Shown in pieces: positions 34,105-43,360 of a stretch of 64,000 nt of DNA; position 1 is the stretch's first letter, and the number at the start of each line of letters is the position of its first letter. The stretch is taken from NCBI GenBank assembly GCA_036005845.1, contig DASYQD010000018.1:37822-101821 (forward strand). Direction: 5' to 3'. The stretch comes from DASYQD01 sp036005845. GTDB lineage: Bacteria; Acidobacteriota; Thermoanaerobaculia; Multivoradales; JAIOJS01. The notes beneath the pieces were generated by a model that was given only the letters and a program-made list of their open reading frames with translations, had not been told where the DNA came from and made no database searches. A program made the position numbers and the translations under genes.

Positions 34105-35727
34105 GTGGAAGAGGGCCTGCGCCGCGACCTGCTGCTGCTCGCGCTCGCGGCGTCGCTGCTGTTCCTGCCCGGGCTCGGCCGGCGAGACGTGTGGAATCCC
34201 GACGAGGCGCGCTACGCCGAGGTGGCGCGCGAGATGCGCGACGCCGGCTCGTGGGCGCTGCCGCGGCTCGACGGCGAGGTCTACACGCAGAAGCCGCCGC
34301 TCTTCTTCTGGCTCATCGCCGCGAGCTCGCTGTTGACCGGCGGCGTCGACGAGACGGCGGCGCGGCTGCCGTCGGCGCTCGCCGGCATCGGCGCGGTGCT
34401 GCTCGTCTATCGGCTCGGGCGGCGATTCCACGGCCGGCGCGCGGGGCTGCTCGCCGCGGCGGTCTTCGCCACCTGCTTCAAGGTGCTCTGGCAGGCGCGC
34501 TTCGGGCAGATCGACATGCTGCTGGCGTTCCTCGTCGCGCTGCAGCTCTGGTGGTTCGCGCGCGGCTACACCGAGTCGCGGCCGCGCTGCTACTGGCTGA
34601 TGCACCTCGCCGGCGGGCTCGCGATCCTGGCCAAGGGGCCGGCGGGGTGGCTGCCGCCGCTTCTCGCCATCATCGTTTTCCTGCTCTGGAACGGCGAGCG
34701 CGGCGAGCTGCGCCGGCTGCGGCTCGGGCGCGGCGTGCTGGTGGTGGCGGCGGTGGCGCTCGCCTGGCTGGTGCCGGCGGGGATCGCCGGCGGCCGCGCC
34801 TACCTCGACCAGATCGTGATGCGGCAGAACGTGACGCGCTACGCCAACCCGTGGCACCACCGGGAGCCCTGGTACTACTACCTGACGGTGATCCCGCCCG
34901 AGTTCCTGCCCTGGTCGCTGTTCCTGCCGACGGCGGTGGTGGCGGCGCGCGGCGCCGGCGGCCGCGAGAAGAGCGGCGCGCGGCTGTGGGCGTCGTGGGC
35001 GATCGTCACCGTGGTGTTCTTCAGCCTCTCGCCCGCCAAGCGCGACGTGTACGTGCTGTCGATGTACGCCGCTCTGGCGCTGCTCGTCGGCGCGGCGCTC
35101 GATCGGCTCGCGGGACTGTGGCCGGCTCGGCGGCGGTGGGCGGTATGGCCGTTCGCGATCTTCGCGGTGCTCGTGCTGCTCATCGTGGCGGCAGTCGTCG
35201 TCGCCGGCCGCGGCCGGCCGGAAGCGGCGGCGCTCGGCGGCGACGCGTTCGTCTGGATGGTGACGGCCTCGCTGGTGCCGTTGCTGCTCGCCGCCGCGCT
35301 CGGCTGGTGGTGGGCGCGGCAAGGGCGGCTGCCGCGCGCGGTGTTCGCGGTCGCCGCGGGGATGGGCGCGCTCGAGCTGGCGCTTGCCTTCGCCATCCTG
35401 CCGCGCTTCGATGCCGTGAAGTCGGCGCGCGGGCTGTCGCGCGAGCTGGTGGCGCGCATGCAGCCGGGCGACGTCTACGGCATCTACCCGCGCCTCGATT
35501 CGACGTTCCTCTTCTACAGCGGCCGCTACGCCGCGGACCTGCAGAGCGAGGCGGAGCTGCGCGCGTTCACCGCTCGACCCGGCCGCGTCTGGGTGCTCGC
35601 GCAACGCGACGATTGGTCGAGGCTCGCGTCCCGGCCGCCGCTCGTCGAAGTAGCGCGCGACGCCGACCCGCGCGAGGGTTACCTGCTGCTCGCAAAACCG
35701 GAGATGAACGGCGGGCCGCGCCGCTGA
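34105..35727 (+). CDS. ArnT-like integral membrane glycosyltransferase
   Basis: A 540-residue protein from a GTG at 34105, chosen because TAGGAT (34092-34097) lies seven bases upstream; an in-frame ATG at 34096 would overlap that box. It has about twelve membrane helices. The first periplasmic loop has the signature RRDVWNPDEARYAEVAREM with the catalytic-type DEARYAE, and the next has YTQKPPLFFWL. ArnT/GT83-39 enzymes move a sugar from an undecaprenyl carrier to lipid A or protein. The substrate here is unknown. The gene ends just before a palindromic repeat. Confidence 0.88.
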   Translation: MEEGLRRDLLLLALAASLLFLPGLGRRDVWNPDEARYAEVAREMRDAGSWALPRLDGEVYTQKPPLFFWLIAASSLLTGGVDETAARLPSALAGIGAVLLVYRLGRRFHGRRAGLLAAAVFATCFKVLWQARFGQIDMLLAFLVALQLWWFARGYTESRPRCYWLMHLAGGLAILAKGPAGWLPPLLAIIVFLLWNGERGELRRLRLGRGVLVVAAVALAWLVPAGIAGGRAYLDQIVMRQNVTRYANPWHHREPWYYYLTVIPPEFLPWSLFLPTAVVAARGAGGREKSGARLWASWAIVTVVFFSLSPAKRDVYVLSMYAALALLVGAALDRLAGLWPARRRWAVWPFAIFAVLVLLIVAAVVVAGRGRPEAAALGGDAFVWMVTASLVPLLLAAALGWWWARQGRLPRAVFAVAAGMGALELALAFAILPRFDAVKSARGLSRELVARMQPGDVYGIYPRLDSTFLFYSGRYAADLQSEAELRAFTARPGRVWVLAQRDDWSRLASRPPLVEVARDADPREGYLLLAKPEMNGGPRR

Positions 35728-35736
35728 CGGCAGCCT

Positions 35737-35814
35737 CGTCATTGCGAGGAGCGCGGCGACGAAGCAATCTCGATCTACCAGCATCGAGATCGCTTCGCTT
35801 CGCTCGCGATGACG
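35737..35814. repeat. REP-like palindromic element
   Basis: Two imperfect inverted arms face each other: cgtcattgcgaggagcgc onward at 35737-35775 and its partner ending gcgatgacg at 35783-35814, with a short spacer. The GTCATTGCGAGGAGCG(N)GACGAAGCAATCTCG form is a dispersed intergenic repeat seen in unrelated bacterial genomes. Here it sits between two convergent genes, where it may also act as a bidirectional terminator. There is only one copy in this window. Confidence 0.75.
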
Positions 35815-35830
35815 ATGGGGCTTCCGGCGG

Positions 35831-36754
35831 CTACGCCCGCGCGCGCTCCTTCTTCTCCTCCAGCTCTTCGAGCGTCTTCGGCCAGTCCTCCTTCATCAGC
35901 CGTGACAGCACGCGGTCGGCGAGCAGGCGGCCGCCGGTCTGGCAGGTGGGGCAGTAGTTGGCCTCGTTCTCGGCGTAGAGGATGCGCTGTACCGGCGTGC
36001 CGCAGACCGGGCAGGGCTGGCCGTAGCGGCCGTGCACGGCCATCTGCGGGCGGAAGGCGGTGACCTTCTCGGGGAAGTTGTCGCCGGTCTCCTCGCGAAG
36101 GCGCACGACCCATTCGCGCAGCACCTCCTGCGTCGCCGCGAAGAGCCGCGCGGTCTCCTCCTCATCGAGATCGGTCGTGCGCTTGAACGGCGACAGCTTC
36201 GCGCGGTGCAGGATCTCGTCGGAGTAGGCGTTGCCGATGCCGGAGAGGATGCGCGGGTCGGTCATCGCCCGCTTCAACGTGTGCGTCTCGGCGGCGAGCG
36301 CGGCGCGGAAAGTCTCCGGCGTGGCGTCGAGCACCTCGAGGCCGCCGCGATCGTGCGTGGCCAGGCCCGCTTCGCCGGCTACGAGGTAGAGCGAGGCGCG
36401 CTTCTTCGGGCTCGCCTCGGTGAGCAGCAGCGTGCCGTTGGGGAAGTCGAAGGCGGCGAGCCCGACCTTCTTCGGCACCGCGACCGGCGCCGCGCCGGCG
36501 GCGTGCGGCTTCCAGCGCAGCCGCCCGGCGATCATCAGGTGGAGGACGAGGAAGAGGTCGCCTTCGAGCGCGAAGACGAGCCGCTTGCCCAGCCGCCGCA
36601 GCGCGACGACGCGCTTGCCCTCGGCGCTCGAGATCGGCGGCGCGACCGAGCGCAGCAGGAACGGGCTCGCCAGCCGCACGCGCTCGAGCGTCTGGTCAAG
36701 GACCCGCGGCTGGAGCGCCTCGAGGTAGAGGACGACGTCGGGCAGCTCGGGCAT
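35831..36754 (-). CDS. Fpg/Nei family DNA glycosylase
   Basis: A 307-residue bifunctional base-excision glycosylase. The mature N-terminus would be PELPDV, so Pro2 and Glu3 give the Schiff-base nucleophile and acid; Asp replaces the usual Glu6. The helix-two-turn-helix region has DPRILSGIGNAYSDEIL and the C-terminal zinc finger has CPVCGTPVQRI and YCPTCQTGG. It removes oxidised bases and nicks abasic sites. Fpg versus Nei specificity cannot be decided here. TAACGT, ten bases before the ATG on the minus strand, may be its -10 box; it shares a short divergent promoter region with the next gene. Confidence 0.92.
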   Translation of the reverse strand: MPELPDVVLYLEALQPRVLDQTLERVRLASPFLLRSVAPPISSAEGKRVVALRRLGKRLVFALEGDLFLVLHLMIAGRLRWKPHAAGAAPVAVPKKVGLAAFDFPNGTLLLTEASPKKRASLYLVAGEAGLATHDRGGLEVLDATPETFRAALAAETHTLKRAMTDPRILSGIGNAYSDEILHRAKLSPFKRTTDLDEEETARLFAATQEVLREWVVRLREETGDNFPEKVTAFRPQMAVHGRYGQPCPVCGTPVQRILYAENEANYCPTCQTGGRLLADRVLSRLMKEDWPKTLEELEEKKERARA

Positions 36755-36781
36755 CGCGCGCCCTACGTTACGCTCACCGGC

Positions 36782-37057
36782 GTGAGCGAGCGCAGCCCGA
36801 ACGTTTCATTGCCGGCGAGCGACGGCGCGGCCACCACCTTCTGCTGGGACTTCTTCGGTCCGCGCGCCGAGGGTACCGCCAGGCACTTTCTTCGGCACCT
36901 GGACGAGTTCCTGCAGCGCGAGCGCGTGGAGGGTTGCGCTACGGCGGTGGAAGAGCTCCGCGCCGGACATTGGGTCGTGACCTGCCGAACGCCGGCGGAA
37001 GCGGCGACAGCCGTGCGCCAGGCGTTGCGCCCGCGGCGCGAGATCGAGCCGACGTGA
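36782..37057 (+). CDS. small conserved-looking protein with FCWDFFGP motif
   Basis: A 91-residue protein from a GTG at 36782. The core TTFCWDFFGPRAEGTARHFL followed by RHLDEFLQRERVEGCATAVE and GHWVVTCRTPAEAATAVR predicts a beta-alpha-beta layout. I associate similar short proteins with deltaproteobacterial genomes but know no function. TACGCT at 36769-36774 sits seven bases before the GTG with no Shine-Dalgarno sequence. Its TGA overlaps the next start as GTGA, so the two genes are coupled. Confidence 0.65.
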   Translation: MSERSPNVSLPASDGAATTFCWDFFGPRAEGTARHFLRHLDEFLQRERVEGCATAVEELRAGHWVVTCRTPAEAATAVRQALRPRREIEPT

Positions 37058-37845
37058 CCGCGCCCGCCGAACCCCGCGCCGCCGCGGCGGCACCCGCGAC
37101 GACGCCGCCGGCGAGCGGCGCCGTCCCCAACACCGCCGCGGCGCCGCCCTGGTTCCGCGCCGTCGTTTGGGACAGCTTGCTCGGCGGCCTCTGCCCGCTG
37201 CTGCCCATTCCGTTCCTCGACGACCTCGTGCTCGCCCGCATGCGCCGCCGCATGGTCGAGCACCTGGTGAGCCGCTGGCAGGTGGCGCTGGCGCCGGCGC
37301 AGCTCGCGCTGCTCGCCGCCGGCGCCCGCCGCGGCGGGCTCGCCCGCTTCGCGGTGAAGGCCGTCATCTACCCGTTCAAGGAGATGCTGCGGAAGATCCT
37401 CTACTTCCTCGCGGTCAAGGACGCGGTCGATACCTTCTCGCTGCTCTTCCACCAGGGCTACTTGGTGCACGCCGCGCTCGCACACGGCGCGCTCGGCAGC
37501 GGCGGCGCGGTCGACGACGCGCGCGTCGCGAGCACGGCAGCCGCCGTCCACGGCACGCTCGCGGCCACCAACACGCGGCCGCTGCGGCGACTTCTCATCG
37601 GCGTGCTGCGCAACAGCCGCGACCTCGTGCGCGCCACTGTGCGTTGGCTGGCTGCACGGCTCGGGCGCCGCCGCGACGCCGCGCCGATGATGGCCGCCGT
37701 CGCCGACGAGGGCGCCTCGCGGCCCGAGCTCGGCTCGCCCGAGGCCGAGCAGCTCCTCGACCGCCTGCTGCGCGCGCTCTGGGGCGAGCGCAGTTACCTC
37801 GAGCGGCTCGAGGCCGACCTCGCGCGGCGGCTGCCGTCGCGCTGA
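37054..37845 (+). CDS. hypothetical membrane-associated protein
   Basis: A 263-residue protein starting at a GTG in a four-base overlap with the preceding gene. After an Ala/Pro-rich, probably disordered N-terminus comes VVWDSLLGGLCPLLPIPFLD, which may lie in or on the membrane, then long helices (ARMRRRMVEHLVSRW, RFAVKAVIYPFKEMLRKIL, AVKDAVDTFSLLFHQGYLV). It ends in a charged helix. I cannot assign a family. Coupling to the FCWDFFGP gene suggests a shared, unknown role. Confidence 0.65.
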   Translation: MTAPAEPRAAAAAPATTPPASGAVPNTAAAPPWFRAVVWDSLLGGLCPLLPIPFLDDLVLARMRRRMVEHLVSRWQVALAPAQLALLAAGARRGGLARFAVKAVIYPFKEMLRKILYFLAVKDAVDTFSLLFHQGYLVHAALAHGALGSGGAVDDARVASTAAAVHGTLAATNTRPLRRLLIGVLRNSRDLVRATVRWLAARLGRRRDAAPMMAAVADEGASRPELGSPEAEQLLDRLLRALWGERSYLERLEADLARRLPSR

Positions 37846-37911
37846 GCCCTTCTCGTCGCGCTGACCTTGCCTCGTGACAAACTAGCGGGCCTTCCGCAAC
37901 GTAGTGCATCT

Positions 37912-38583
37912 ATGGCTCTCGAAGCGCGCCGCCACCGACGCTACGACGTCGCCGACGTCCGCGGCAGCCTGCTGCTCTCGCTCGACGCCCGCATCCTCAA
38001 CATGAGCTTGACCGGCATGGCGATCGAGACGAGCTCGGTGCTCAAGGTGGGCGGCGACTACTGGCTGCGCCTGTCGCAGGACGGCGACCCGCTGCGCTTC
38101 AAGACCAAGGTGCAATGGTGCCGCCTGGTGCGCAACGAGAAGGACGCCGCCGGCGAGGTGCGCGCCGTCTACCAGGCCGGGCTCGACTTCCGCGACGGGC
38201 TCGACGAGCACGCGCGGCAGGTGCTCGCCTTCCTCGAGAAGAACATCGTCGTCGAGGTCGACCGCCGGCTCACCGGCCGCTTCAACCTCGCCCAGGCGCC
38301 GACCGCGGCGCTCGCCGTGCGCCACGACTTCGAGGTGCGCCGGTTGAGCCTCGGCGGCATGATGGTGGAGACGGTCTGGGACCCGGCGCTCGACTCCATC
38401 GTCGACCTCGAGGTGCAGACCGGCCGCGGCGTCGTGCACACGCGCGGCCGCGTGCGCTCGGTGCTGCCCGCCATCGGCGATCCCAACGGGCCGCCCGTCT
38501 TTGCCGTCGGCCTGGCGTTCGTCGGCCTGGCGCCCGAGGACCAGCGCTCGCTCACCGCGCTGGTCGAGACCCTGCTCGAGTAG
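37912..38583 (+). CDS. tandem PilZ-domain protein
   Basis: A 223-residue protein with a PilZ-like first half beginning ARRHRRYDVADVRGSLLL and containing LNMSLTGMAIETSS (the N/DxSxxG motif as N-M-S-L-T-G), and a second half with RRLSLGGMMVETVWD that repeats the theme. PilZ domains bind cyclic di-GMP through RxxxR and D/NxSxxG; here R-x-x-R-R-Y supplies the arginines of the first copy. It may control motility or polysaccharide output. The pil genes and the large glycan cluster are both in this window, but neither is adjacent. Confidence 0.78.
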   Translation: MALEARRHRRYDVADVRGSLLLSLDARILNMSLTGMAIETSSVLKVGGDYWLRLSQDGDPLRFKTKVQWCRLVRNEKDAAGEVRAVYQAGLDFRDGLDEHARQVLAFLEKNIVVEVDRRLTGRFNLAQAPTAALAVRHDFEVRRLSLGGMMVETVWDPALDSIVDLEVQTGRGVVHTRGRVRSVLPAIGDPNGPPVFAVGLAFVGLAPEDQRSLTALVETLLE

Positions 38584-38599
38584 GCGTCGGCCGCCCGGC

Positions 38600-38629
38600 T
38601 TGACAGCCGCGGCGGAGCGACGCTATCTT
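38600..38629 (+). promoter_or_regulatory. sigma-70-type promoter of groESL
   Basis: A perfect TTGACA at 38600-38605 and TATCTT at 38624-38629 are spaced by 18 bases. The predicted start of transcription falls inside the CIRCE element that follows, the usual arrangement for HrcA repression of groESL. Confidence 0.85.
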
Positions 38630-38630
38630 G

Positions 38631-38657
38631 TTAGCAGCCAACCGCGGTGAGTGCTAA
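38631..38657 (+). promoter_or_regulatory. CIRCE operator (HrcA site)
   Basis: TTAGCAGCC, nine spacer bases and GAGTGCTAA form the 9-9-9 CIRCE inverted repeat. The right arm is a perfect consensus; the left arm has two mismatches to TTAGCACTC. It overlaps the expected transcription start of groESL, so HrcA should repress the operon at normal temperature. hrcA itself is not in the window. Confidence 0.88.
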
Positions 38658-38756
38658 TCGCGCTCGTAAAGACCGCGCCGGCCAAATACCGCAAATCGAG
38701 CCTTTTCAGCCAGTTGTCAAACGTGTCGTAAGAACACCCGTCAAGGAGGTGGCATC

Positions 38757-39044
38757 GTGAACATCCGTCCGTTGCAAGATCGCGTGCTGGTCAAGCGCCT
38801 CGAGCAGGAGGAGCAGGTGCGCGGCGGCATCATCATCCCCGACACCGCCAAGGAGAAGCCGCAGCAGGCCGAGGTCATCGCCGTCGGCCCCGGCAAGGTC
38901 AACGACGAGGGCAAGCGCTCGCCGGTCGACGTCAAGCAGGGCGACAAGATCCTCATCGGCAAGTACTCGGGCAGCGAGATCCGCATCGACGAGGAGGACT
39001 ACGTGATCCTCCGCGAGGACGAGATCCTCGCCGTCGTCGCCTGA
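38757..39044 (+). CDS. groS: GroES co-chaperonin
   Basis: A 95-residue protein starting at a GTG with a strong AAGGAGG Shine-Dalgarno sequence. It shows the family's NIRPLQDRVLVKRLE start, the mobile loop EEQVRGGIIIPDTAKEKP that contacts GroEL, the GKYSGSEIRIDEEDYVILRE block and the terminal DEILAVV. It forms the heptameric lid of the GroEL folding chamber. It is the first gene of the CIRCE-controlled operon, 44 bases before groEL. Confidence 0.97.
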   Translation: MNIRPLQDRVLVKRLEQEEQVRGGIIIPDTAKEKPQQAEVIAVGPGKVNDEGKRSPVDVKQGDKILIGKYSGSEIRIDEEDYVILREDEILAVVA

Positions 39045-39088
39045 TCCGACCCGCATCCATTCCCAGAATCCCAGGAGAAGAACGAGTC

Positions 39089-40720
<1,632 letters not shown>

Positions 40721-40740
40721 TCCGCTGATCTCAAGAACGA

Positions 40741-40770
40741 ACGAGGGCAGGCTTGTGGGCCTGCCCTCGT
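40741..40770. repeat. hairpin after groEL
   Basis: An 11-bp perfect inverted repeat (acgagggcagg and its complement) with an eight-base loop lies 20 bases after the groEL stop. It lacks a T-run, so it is more likely an mRNA 3'-end stabiliser or a factor-dependent pause site than a terminator. Confidence 0.6.
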
Positions 40771-40788
40771 CGATCGTGCCTCGCAACG

Positions 40789-40823
40789 ACGCGGCCGGGT
40801 TTTCCCCCGGCCGCGTTTTCTTT
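40789..40823 (+). terminator. rho-independent terminator of groESL
   Basis: An 11-bp GC-rich stem (acgcggccggg paired with cccggccgcgt) with a small T-rich loop is followed by TTTTCTTT. It ends the groESL transcript about 100 bases after the groEL stop. Confidence 0.88.
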
Positions 40824-41039
40824 GTAGCAACTACTGGTCGTTCTTACATCGGTGGCCGACACGCGGGCGCGCAGCGGGCGCTCGACCTCGTTCGAATCCT
40901 AAGCGGAAGAATGATTTCCATCGCGTGTAGGACGATTCCGACGCTGGGGCACGAGCCTTGCTGCACGTACCCGACAGGCAACAACGATTCGCGCAACTCG
41001 AAACCTCACGGACTCCTTCCGAAGCCGTGTATGCCCTCA
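40824..41039. other. gene-free stretch between two terminators
   Basis: About 215 bases between the groESL terminator and a second plus-strand terminator have no convincing protein frame. The second terminator implies that some plus-strand transcript passes here, perhaps a small RNA or read-through from groESL. No tRNA or known RNA family could be folded by eye. Confidence 0.35.
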
Positions 41040-41068
41040 GGGCCGGCGAGCGCCGGCCCGCTTTTTTT
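41040..41068 (+). terminator. strong plus-strand terminator without an identified gene
   Basis: A perfect 8-bp stem (gggccggc with gccggccc) and a four-base loop are followed by GC and seven T. The orientation suits plus-strand transcription only, while the nearest following gene is on the minus strand and ends at 41082. See the preceding gene-free stretch. Confidence 0.8.
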
Positions 41069-41081
41069 CCGCGCACCGAGC

Positions 41082-41993
41082 TCAGCGCGCCGGCTGCGCC
41101 AAAGCCTCGGCCGGCGTCTCCGCCAGCTCGGCCTCTTCCTCGAAAGCAGCGCCGACGAGCGCCCGGGCCGCCAGGGGAACCGCCAGCGAGCGCGCCAGCA
41201 GCGAGAGCTGGATCCGGCCGCCGCCCGCCCAGCCCTGCAGCTCGGGGAAGAGGTGGCCGAGCACCGCCAGGCCGCGGCCGACCTGGGCCAGCAGGCCGAG
41301 CCGCGCGGCGTGCTCCAGCACCAGCGCGCGTCCTTCGTTCTCCGGCCACAGCAGCAGCAGCAGCGCGAGGTGATGCCAGAGCGGCGGATCGGGGTGCGCC
41401 AGCGGATCGCCCAGCCGCGCCGCGAGCAGCGTCAGCATCAGCTCGCGGCGCGGCACCCGCCAGGTCTGCGCGCCGTCGTTCCAGCGCCGGCTGTTGTGGC
41501 GCACCAACTCGGCGAGAGGCCCGAACGGCACGACGCCGAGCACGCCGCCACGCCCGCGCAGATAGAGCGGCCCGTCGCCACCGCCGTCGGTGGCGCTCAT
41601 CGTCGCCGCCAGCGGCAGCCGCAGCGGGAAGGCGCCGAGGCTGCCGTAGAGACCGGCGAGCAGGGCAGCGTCGCCGAGCAGCAGCGCCTCGCTCGTCGAC
41701 TCGCCGGCGAGCCCGACGCGCTCGGCGAGCATCGACAGCAGCCGGGAGTTGAAGGCCGCCGTGCCTTCGCTGATCGCCAGCTGGCGGCTCAGCGTCAACG
41801 GCAGCGTCTCGTCGCTCCAGCTGCGCGCCGCGATCACCAGCGAGGGCCGCAGCAGGCGCTCGGGCACGCCGCGCTGGCGGGCCTGCGCGCACAGCCGGTC
41901 GAGGCCGACGGAGATCGCCGGTTCGCCTTCGGCAGCGCGAGCGGCAGCTCGCACGACCTCCCGCAGGGCGGTGAAGCGTGAGTGAGCGCTCAT
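41082..41993 (-). CDS. hypothetical protein at the end of the polysaccharide cluster
   Basis: A 303-residue mostly helical, Leu- and Ala-rich protein from ATG 41993. It has distinct stretches GPLYLRGRGGVLGVVPFGPL, HNSRRWNDGAQTWRVPRREL and LWHHLALLLLLWPENEGRAL. The WRVPRRELMLTLLAARLGDP segment recalls uncharacterised nucleotidyltransferases found in O-antigen clusters, but no catalytic acidic motif is visible, so I leave it unassigned. It lies 137 bases downstream of the wecA-like gene, in the same direction. Confidence 0.65.
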   Translation of the reverse strand: MSAHSRFTALREVVRAAARAAEGEPAISVGLDRLCAQARQRGVPERLLRPSLVIAARSWSDETLPLTLSRQLAISEGTAAFNSRLLSMLAERVGLAGESTSEALLLGDAALLAGLYGSLGAFPLRLPLAATMSATDGGGDGPLYLRGRGGVLGVVPFGPLAELVRHNSRRWNDGAQTWRVPRRELMLTLLAARLGDPLAHPDPPLWHHLALLLLLWPENEGRALVLEHAARLGLLAQVGRGLAVLGHLFPELQGWAGGGRIQLSLLARSLAVPLAARALVGAAFEEEAELAETPAEALAQPAR

Positions 41994-42046
41994 TTGTCCG
42001 GTCGCCGTTAGTGTAGCGTGGAGAAGGCGTTCTGGGGAAACGAACG

Positions 42047-42075
42047 TTTCACAGGTCTGTGGAGGACCTGTGAAA
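42047..42075. repeat. 11-bp inverted repeat between wecA-like gene and hypothetical gene
   Basis: tttcacaggtc and its exact complement gacctgtgaaa are separated by seven bases. No T-run follows on either strand in the direction needed for termination, so it may be an operator or an mRNA structure that sets expression of the downstream hypothetical gene. Confidence 0.55.
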
Positions 42076-42130
42076 AAGCTGCGGAGGACCGCTGCGGCGA
42101 GCTTCGGCCGTCGGAGCGCGGCGCGTGGCG

Positions 42131-43360
42131 TCAGCCACCCTCGGACCGGCGCTTCGGTTCGGGGAAGGCCACCACCTGCGCCGCGAGGTCGCCGGTGGAA
42201 TCGCCGTCGCGGCTCTCGACGCCGAGCTCGCTGCGCAGCGACTGTCTCTGCTCGCTCGAGGTCTCGGCGAGCCGCGCGCGCAGGCCGCTCTGCCGCAACG
42301 CCACGATCACCGCGCCCTCGATCGCCAGCACCAGGATGCCCAGCGTGCGGTTGCGCGTCACCGCCACCAGCACCGCCAGCACGCAGAAGGTGAGCACGGT
42401 GCCGTAGATCCACGCCACGACGCGGCGGCCGGTGCCGCGGCGGCGCAGCAGCAGGTGGTGGATGTGGTTGCGGTCGGCGCGAAACATCCCCAGGATGCGC
42501 TCGCCGAGCGCGCCGTGCGAGCGCGACAGGAAGCGCACCACCATCACCAGCAGCGTGTCGATCACCGGCACGCCGAGGGCGAGCAGCGGCACCAGGATGG
42601 CGATGGCCGCCGGCGCCTTGAGGGCGCCGTGCACGGTCATCGCCCCGAGCAGGAAGCCGAGCGTCAGCGACCCCGAGTCGCCCATGAAGATCTTCGCCGG
42701 CGCCCAGTTGTGGCGCAGGAAGCCGAGGCAGGCGCCGGTGATCGCCGCCATCAGGATGACCGTGCCCAGGTTGCCGAGCATCAGCGCATAGGCGAGCAGG
42801 CTGGCGGCGATGATCGCCACCACGCCGGCGGCGAGCCCGTCGAGGCCGTCGAGCAGGTTTACCGCGTTGGTGACGCCGACGATCCACAGCACGGTGAGCA
42901 GCGGCCCGAACGAGCCGAGCAGGATGGCGCCGCTGCCGGGCAGCGACAGCACCTGGAACTGCCAGCCGACGTGGACGAGCAGCAGCGCCGCGAGCACCTG
43001 GGCGGCGAACTTGTGCCACGTCGAGACGCCGATCAGATCGTCGACGAAGCCGACGAAGAAGATGAGCGCGCCCGACATCGCCAGCGCGATCATCTCGCTG
43101 CGGTGGATCGTCGTGGAGAGCTGCACCCACCGGGCGAGCGCCACGCCGGCGGCGGCGAAGGCGACGCCGCCGGCGATGGCGATGCCGCCCAGCCGCGGTG
43201 TCGCCGTCTCCTGCTGCTTGCGGCCGCCCGGGTAGTCGAGCGCGCGCACCGCCATCGCCAGCCTGGCGACCACCGGCGCCGCGAGATTGCTCACCACGGC
43301 GGCGGCGATCGCCGCCGCCGCGGCGAGCAGCAGCATGGTGGAGATGGGCACCGTCACCAT
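42131..43360 (-). CDS. WecA/MraY-like polyprenyl-phosphate sugar-1-phosphate transferase
   Basis: A 409-residue membrane protein with about eleven helices. The family motifs are present: TPRLGGIAI (substrate-binding loop), GFVDDLIGVS (the Asp-Asp pair that binds Mg2+), NAVNLLDGLDGLAAG (second Asp block) and FMGDSGSLTLG. It would load the first sugar phosphate, commonly GlcNAc-1-P, onto undecaprenyl phosphate and so start the glycan repeat unit. The C-terminal 60 residues are a charged cytoplasmic tail. Its ATG overlaps the stop of the preceding GT4 gene (TGATG). Confidence 0.92.
   Translation of the reverse strand: MVTVPISTMLLLAAAAAIAAAVVSNLAAPVVARLAMAVRALDYPGGRKQQETATPRLGGIAIAGGVAFAAAGVALARWVQLSTTIHRSEMIALAMSGALIFFVGFVDDLIGVSTWHKFAAQVLAALLLVHVGWQFQVLSLPGSGAILLGSFGPLLTVLWIVGVTNAVNLLDGLDGLAAGVVAIIAASLLAYALMLGNLGTVILMAAITGACLGFLRHNWAPAKIFMGDSGSLTLGFLLGAMTVHGALKAPAAIAILVPLLALGVPVIDTLLVMVVRFLSRSHGALGERILGMFRADRNHIHHLLLRRRGTGRRVVAWIYGTVLTFCVLAVLVAVTRNRTLGILVLAIEGAVIVALRQSGLRARLAETSSEQRQSLRSELGVESRDGDSTGDLAAQVVAFPEPKRRSEGG

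Noticed and set aside
40885..40905. tRNA-like T-arm (gttcgaatcc at 40890-40899)
   Set aside because: The bases on both sides do not pair into a T-stem and no anticodon arm or acceptor stem could be found.
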